A DNA stretch of 35,717 bases. It comes from Dendronalium phyllosphericum CENA369. GTDB lineage: Bacteria; Cyanobacteriota; Cyanobacteriia; Cyanobacteriales; Nostocaceae. Positions 32,426 to 35,717 of the stretch are shown one piece after another. The position numbers and the translations under genes are program-made. Position 1 is the stretch's first letter. Every line of letters begins with the position of its first letter. The stretch lies in contig NZ_JAECZA010000041.1 in the NCBI RefSeq assembly GCF_016056275.1, forward strand, positions 1 to 35,717, in the 5' to 3' direction. The notes beneath the pieces are model-generated. The model saw only the letters and a list, made by a program, of their open reading frames with translations, did no database searches and was not told the origin of the DNA.

Positions 32426-33340
32426 TTATGGAGTTGGTGAAGATGCGGCTGAAGGATGTAAGTTTTCCCGAACCACTAAAACTGATTTCACGGGTCGCTT
32501 GATGAAATTGCCGTCTAAATCAACCTTGCCGTAAAAAGTTTTACCCTTGTAGTACAACGAAGACGAACTGCCTCCATCTAAATTCATCGCTTTTTGAACG
32601 CCAAGGGTTTTCAGAAAATCTGCCAGTGCTGGTAAGGATATCCCGGAAGTAGAAGCTGAGGGTTTTTGAGCTACCATGACTAAAACAATACTGCCATCAC
32701 TGGTAATGCCAATGGCAGTCCTAGCGTTGGGTTGGTTGCTACCAAGTGCATCTCGTTTATTGGCGTTATCCACAAAACCCTCTTGCACTAAGTTGAGTTC
32801 TGGTAATAAGCGCGGGCCAGCGCCAACAGTATCGATTAACTGACAACCTGCTGGCGGTGATGCATTATGCAAGGCAATATCATAGCGGACGTTTTGCCCG
32901 CATTGGTAACGGCGGAATTCTGTGCGATTAAAAATTTGACCGAGGTAAGGCTTTAAATTAGGATTTTTTACTAAACGCTCATTGTCTTTAGGGTCAGCCA
33001 CCAATTGACCAGCGAGAATGACATAAGATGTAGATTTTTGATTAACTGGGTCAAAAAAGCCTGCATTTAATATAGCGATCGCCCGATGCTTTTGGGCAAA
33101 TTCCTCTACGGTGTTTACCTTGGCAGATAATGCTGGAGTTACCACAAATTGGTTATTAGCTGGAATTAACAGGATGTGAGCTATACCTTGGGGTAAGGTG
33201 CGCTCAAAATAGTGGATAGTTTTTTGAGGTGAGGGTGTACCAGTTGGTACAACAGAAGATATGGACGGCAAAGAGGAACGCCAGACAAACCAAATCCCTG
33301 CACTCACTAGTGTTAAACCCAGCAGCCAAATTTTTCTCAC
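32426..33340 (-). CDS. Phosphodiester glycosidase (NAGPA) family protein, membrane-anchored
   Basis: 304 residues. An N-terminal hydrophobic segment (residues ~4-20) is a signal anchor or signal peptide, followed by a Ser/Pro/Thr-rich linker. The NAGPA domain (about 45-290) has ILNAGFFDP, NARTAIGIT and MNLDGGSSSSLYYKG, the recognisable active-site region of this family, which removes a sugar attached through a phosphodiester. In cyanobacteria it is a common periplasmic or exopolysaccharide-associated protein. No functional link to the neighbouring clusters is evident. Confidence 0.88.
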   Translation of the reverse strand: MRKIWLLGLTLVSAGIWFVWRSSLPSISSVVPTGTPSPQKTIHYFERTLPQGIAHILLIPANNQFVVTPALSAKVNTVEEFAQKHRAIAILNAGFFDPVNQKSTSYVILAGQLVADPKDNERLVKNPNLKPYLGQIFNRTEFRRYQCGQNVRYDIALHNASPPAGCQLIDTVGAGPRLLPELNLVQEGFVDNANKRDALGSNQPNARTAIGITSDGSIVLVMVAQKPSASTSGISLPALADFLKTLGVQKAMNLDGGSSSSLYYKGKTFYGKVDLDGNFIKRPVKSVLVVRENLHPSAASSPTP

Positions 33341-33446
33341 TTTACCTCCAACATAGCTGGCATATTCTTATGGATGCTAGCTTATGAGTGCGTGCTGCCT
33401 CTTGTCACTATCAGCTTACCTGACTGTAGGCGATCGCTCCCGCACC

Positions 33447-33471
33447 AAAAAACCCAGTCATAATGACCGGG
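33447..33471 (-). terminator. Rho-independent terminator on the minus strand
   Basis: Read on the minus strand: CCCGGTC, loop ATTAT, GACTGGG, then TTTTTT. The 7-bp stem is fully paired in RNA with one G-U pair; on the plus strand the same position is an A-C mismatch and the T-run is shorter. Direction is therefore minus. There is no minus-strand gene between here and the right end of the window for it to serve. Confidence 0.65.
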
Positions 33472-33720
33472 CTTTTGATGGGGCTATATTCCCCAAAGGT
33501 TAGTTATAGAAGTTACATATAAGTTGCTTTTCTAATAAGGACTACCACGCCTAGATTGCAAATTCCAGAAAACTAAAATTATTTTTTGCGGGATGTTATC
33601 TATTGGAACGAATACGCCTGACTTGGCGCTGCTTAAATAATGACTTGTTCTAGTATTGGGAGTATTCTCGCCTCGAAAGTCACACCTGAAATCTGCCACA
33701 AAAGCTATTCAGTGGGTAAA
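33472..33720 (-). ncRNA. Possible small RNA ending at the orphan terminator
   Basis: A minus-strand transcript would end at the terminator at 33447-33471, and no minus-strand protein gene lies upstream of it. The ~250 bases before it contain small hairpins (GGGGAATATAGCCCC at 33480-33494 and GCGCCAAGTCAGGCG near 33617-33631). I do not recognise it as 6S, tmRNA, RNase P RNA or a Yfr-type RNA. The 5' end is a guess. Confidence 0.3.
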
Positions 33721-33767
33721 TTGGGATATAGATCCAGAAGATTTTTCTGTGCAAACCTAACCCGCAA

Positions 33768-34265
33768 ATGGTAATGAGAGACTACTACGGTGATTTTTTG
33801 ATTCGTAACTGGGAGGAAGGCGATCGCACAAGAGCCGCCGCAGTCATCAGTTATGTATTATCAGAATACGGTCTGGGTTGGGAACCCAACGGCGCAGACA
33901 AAGATGTACTACAAGTCGAGGAACATTACTTAGCAACTGGCGGTGAATTTTGGGTAATCGAACACCAAAGCCAGATAGTAGGTACTGGAGCATACTATCC
34001 CGTGCATCGTGGCAAAAAAGCTGTAGAAATCCGCAAAATGTATCTTTTACCCAGCGTTAGAGGTTTGGGACTAGGGAAATATTTGTTAGAACAGCTAGAA
34101 GCAGCCATCTCCTCCCGTGGTTTTCAGCAAATTTGGATTGAAACCGCCAGCGTTTTGGTGGAAGCAGTCAAGTTATATGAAAGTAACGGCTACCAGCCAA
34201 CAACGGGTGTAGAAACAACTCGCTGCGATCGCGTATATGTTAAGTCAGTGGTCAGTGGTCAGTAG
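33768..34265 (+). CDS. GNAT family N-acetyltransferase
   Basis: 165 residues. Motif A of the fold is explicit: IRKMYLLPSVRGLGLGKYLLEQL (about 91-113), with the acetyl-CoA pyrophosphate loop RGLGLGK, and YESNGYQ as the usual C-terminal strand-helix. Starts at 33768 and 33774 are equivalent. Substrate is unknown. The last codons (for KSVVSGQ) and the stop are formed by a GTCAGTG spacer repeat, so the original C-terminus may have been different. Confidence 0.88.
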   Translation: MVMRDYYGDFLIRNWEEGDRTRAAAVISYVLSEYGLGWEPNGADKDVLQVEEHYLATGGEFWVIEHQSQIVGTGAYYPVHRGKKAVEIRKMYLLPSVRGLGLGKYLLEQLEAAISSRGFQQIWIETASVLVEAVKLYESNGYQPTTGVETTRCDRVYVKSVVSGQ

Positions 34266-34276
34266 TCAGCGGTCAA
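34247..34276. repeat. GTCAGTG-type tandem repeat overlapping the GNAT 3' end
   Basis: GTCAGTGGTCAGTGGTCAGTA and GTCAGCGGTCA units, a short tandem repeat that starts inside the last codons of the acetyltransferase gene and extends into the spacer before the ComF-type gene. Confidence 0.7.
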
Positions 34277-34310
34277 AAACAACTAACAACTGACAAAGGA
34301 CAAATATCTA

Positions 34311-35000
34311 ATGCTCAAAGGCTTACTCAACCTTTTTCTGCAATCTAATTGCCCCTTATGTCAAAGGAGCACATATGACGATTTATGTCAATACTGTGCC
34401 AGACAATTGCAAAGTTGTCACCATAAAGATCCTAGCTGTTTATGGCAAGATCCAATACCAATTTTTGGTTGGGGAGTTTATGGCGGTACTCTCAAACGAG
34501 CGATCGCAGTTATGAAATATGAAAATCAACCTCAAATGGCTCGTCCTTTGGGTCAATTGTTAGGAGAAGCATGGTTGTTAAATTCACCCGAACGCGATCG
34601 GCAGCTTCTAGTCGTGCCGATTCCACTTCATGCTAGTAAGCAAAAGCAACGCGGCTACAACCAAGCTGCACTGATAGCCCAAAGTTTTTGCCAAACAACT
34701 GGATTAAAATTAAAACCAAATGGCTTGGAGAGGGTGCGAGAGACGAAAGCACAGTTTGGTTTATCGGCATCTGAGCGAGAGAATAACTTAGTAGAAGCTT
34801 TTGCTGTTGGGCCAGAACTTCGCCATCCCCGCCTAAATGCCCCAGTGTTGTTAATGGATGACATTTATACTACTGGTGCAACTGCCTCTTCTGCGATCCA
34901 AACACTCCGCCAGTGTGGAATTGCAGTTTTAGGTTTAGCGGCAGTTGCCACTGCCGTAAAAGACAACTATACCCAGAAATCATGGGCAAGCCATCCATGA
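34311..35000 (+). CDS. comF: ComF family phosphoribosyltransferase-like protein
   Basis: 229 residues. An N-terminal zinc-binding site (Cys14-x2-Cys17 and Cys26-x2-Cys29) is followed by a type I phosphoribosyltransferase domain: VVPIPLHASKQKQRGYNQA, then the PRPP loop VLLMDDIYTTGATASS (179-194; Asp183, Asp184). ComF is needed for DNA uptake in naturally competent bacteria and is conserved in cyanobacteria. The ribosome site AAAGGA (34295-34300) lies ~10 bases before the ATG. It stands alone after the GNAT gene. Confidence 0.9.
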   Translation: MLKGLLNLFLQSNCPLCQRSTYDDLCQYCARQLQSCHHKDPSCLWQDPIPIFGWGVYGGTLKRAIAVMKYENQPQMARPLGQLLGEAWLLNSPERDRQLLVVPIPLHASKQKQRGYNQAALIAQSFCQTTGLKLKPNGLERVRETKAQFGLSASERENNLVEAFAVGPELRHPRLNAPVLLMDDIYTTGATASSAIQTLRQCGIAVLGLAAVATAVKDNYTQKSWASHP

Positions 35001-35096
35001 GAAATCTATAATTGACCAAAGAAAGAATGAAGTATATAAGGATGCAAGATGAAAAAAGATAACAACTCGGACTCAGAGTAAGCTGATTTAACCGTG

Positions 35097-35133
35097 TTTT
35101 ACTTGATACTTGATACTTAATACTTGATACTTC
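35097..35133. repeat. TACTTGA heptamer tandem repeat
   Basis: TACTTGATACTTGATACTTA and further TACTTGA units in the gap before the secreted PPC-domain gene. It is a third heptamer family of the short tandem repeats typical of filamentous cyanobacteria. Confidence 0.8.
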
Positions 35134-35177
35134 AGGTGACTGATTATCCTGTGTTTGTGGGAAAATACTTGAAATGT

Positions 35178-35636
35178 ATGAATAAAGCATTTGCTGCGAC
35201 TTTAAGAAAATTAATCATCTTTCCTGTCACGTTGTTGGCAATTGGCATAAGTACAAGAGCGGCATTTGCTCAAAATAAGTTATACAGTCCAATTCCTTTA
35301 ACTACTACTGGTGCAGAACTTTCCGATACGCTCTCAGAGAAAGATATTCCCACAGGTCAGGGTGGATTTGCCCGCGATTATATGGTGAAGTTGACTAAGG
35401 GTGATAATCTAGCAGTCGATCTATCGTCTGATAACTTTGACAGCATTATCACATTGTTAGCACCCGATGGCTCGACAATAGCAGAAAACGATGATGGCCC
35501 GGACGGCACAAGCAATTCTCTACTATTTACCCGCATCAACGAGACTGGGACGTATGTAATTCGCGTGCGATCGTTTGGAGAAACAGGAGTTGGGAAGTTT
35601 AAACTCAAGGTGACAAAGCTGCAACCGATTAAATAA
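35178..35636 (+). CDS. Secreted PPC-domain protein
   Basis: 152 residues from ATG 35178; the frame open from 35124 begins in the repeat spacer. Residues 1-31 are a signal peptide with a charged start, a hydrophobic core (LIIFPVTLLAIGIS) and an AFA cleavage site before QNKLYSP. The remainder is a bacterial pre-peptidase C-terminal (PPC) beta-sandwich: YMVKLTKGDNLAVDLSSDNFDS, ITLLAPDGSTIAENDDG and GTYVIRVRSF. Usually the domain accompanies secreted proteases; here it is the whole mature protein, so it is not a protease itself. Function is unknown, in the periplasm or outside. Confidence 0.85.
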   Translation: MNKAFAATLRKLIIFPVTLLAIGISTRAAFAQNKLYSPIPLTTTGAELSDTLSEKDIPTGQGGFARDYMVKLTKGDNLAVDLSSDNFDSIITLLAPDGSTIAENDDGPDGTSNSLLFTRINETGTYVIRVRSFGETGVGKFKLKVTKLQPIK

Positions 35637-35638
35637 AG

Positions 35639-35717
35639 TGCTGAGTGCTGAGTGCTGAGTGCTGAGTTATTTGTAATTTTTCTCCCCCTGCCCCTCTGCC
35701 CCCTTGCTCCCTCATCT
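35639..35717. repeat. GTGCTGA tandem repeat and pyrimidine-rich repeat at right edge
   Basis: Four units of GTGCTGA (35639-35666), then a C/T-rich stretch (35681-35717) of CCCCCTGCCCCTCTG type. The latter is the inverted relative of the purine-rich repeat at positions 1-45. Confidence 0.75.

Larger units (their letters stand above)
33341..33767. promoter_or_regulatory. 427-base intergenic region with a minus-strand terminator
   Basis: Lies between two divergent genes. Besides the terminator at 33447-33471 it contains an inverted repeat at 33480-33494 (GGGGCTATATTCCCC). No protein frame of note was found. It should hold promoters for the glycosidase-family gene (-) and the GNAT gene (+). Confidence 0.5.

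Noticed and set aside
32151-32534. 127-residue plus-strand frame across the spacer
   Set aside because: It consists largely of translated GGGTGTC and CCTACAC repeats and ends antisense to the glycosidase-family gene.
33472-33720. 6S RNA or tmRNA
   Set aside because: I could not find a closing stem with a central bubble, nor a tRNA-like end; only an unassigned small RNA is proposed.

Overview
The window comes from a cyanobacterium, most likely a filamentous Nostocales-type strain. HIP1 octamers (GCGATCGC) are scattered through coding DNA. Spacers carry tandem heptamer repeats and G-rich/C-rich low-complexity repeats typical of that group, and several protein architectures are characteristic of it (cyclic-nucleotide-domain/RTX-type ABC exporter, CSD-DUF1294, SBBP propeller proteins).

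Left part (98-17376, every gene on +). This looks like a natural-product cluster. In order: a short-chain dehydrogenase, an MGDG-synthase-like glycosyltransferase, an epimerase/aldonolactone-oxidase fusion, a DarA-like flavodoxin-fold aromatase, a DarB-like ketosynthase III, a CylK/BrtB-like seven-bladed propeller, a CylC/BrtJ-like dimetal halogenase, a drug-type MFS exporter, a second CylK/BrtB-like propeller with a C-terminal RTX block, and a HlyB-like ABC exporter. DarA+DarB make dialkylresorcinols. CylC-type enzymes chlorinate unactivated acyl carbons. CylK-type enzymes use secondary alkyl chlorides as alkylating agents on resorcinol carbon, or, in BrtB, on carboxylates. Together they predict a glycosylated, chlorinated or further alkylated dialkylresorcinol lipid related to bartolosides or cylindrocyclophanes. 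Two propellers and a sugar-oxidising fusion set it apart from what I remember of those pathways. No acyl carrier protein or fatty-acid activating ligase is visible.

Middle (17412-24229). A GH3-type acyl-acid amido synthetase and a Rieske oxygenase - fatty acid hydroxylase - hexapeptide acyltransferase operon lie on the minus strand, around a cold-shock/DUF1294 gene. The Rieske gene is followed upstream by a toxin-antitoxin pair. Its toxin is interrupted by an intact-looking IS5-family element (893 bp, perfect 18-bp ends, 3-bp target duplication), and the whole block sits between two copies of a 161-bp direct repeat that includes the 5' end of the Rieske gene.

Next (24230-26428) is a two-gene minus-strand module, a DGQHR-domain protein and a GIY-YIG nuclease-like protein, probably genome-defence related and unrelated to the metabolite genes.

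Right cluster (26740-32060). A second dimetal halogenase-like protein with its own [2Fe-2S] ferredoxin, a divergent alpha/beta hydrolase, a third ferritin-like diiron protein coupled to a second Rieske oxygenase, and a GNAT-like protein form a second, oxidative lipid-tailoring locus. The right end (32426-35636) is ordinary: a phosphodiester glycosidase-family protein, a possible small RNA with its own terminator, a GNAT, a ComF-type phosphoribosyltransferase and a secreted PPC-domain protein.

Functional names come from reading motifs and from recall of family literature. No alignment or database search was run.
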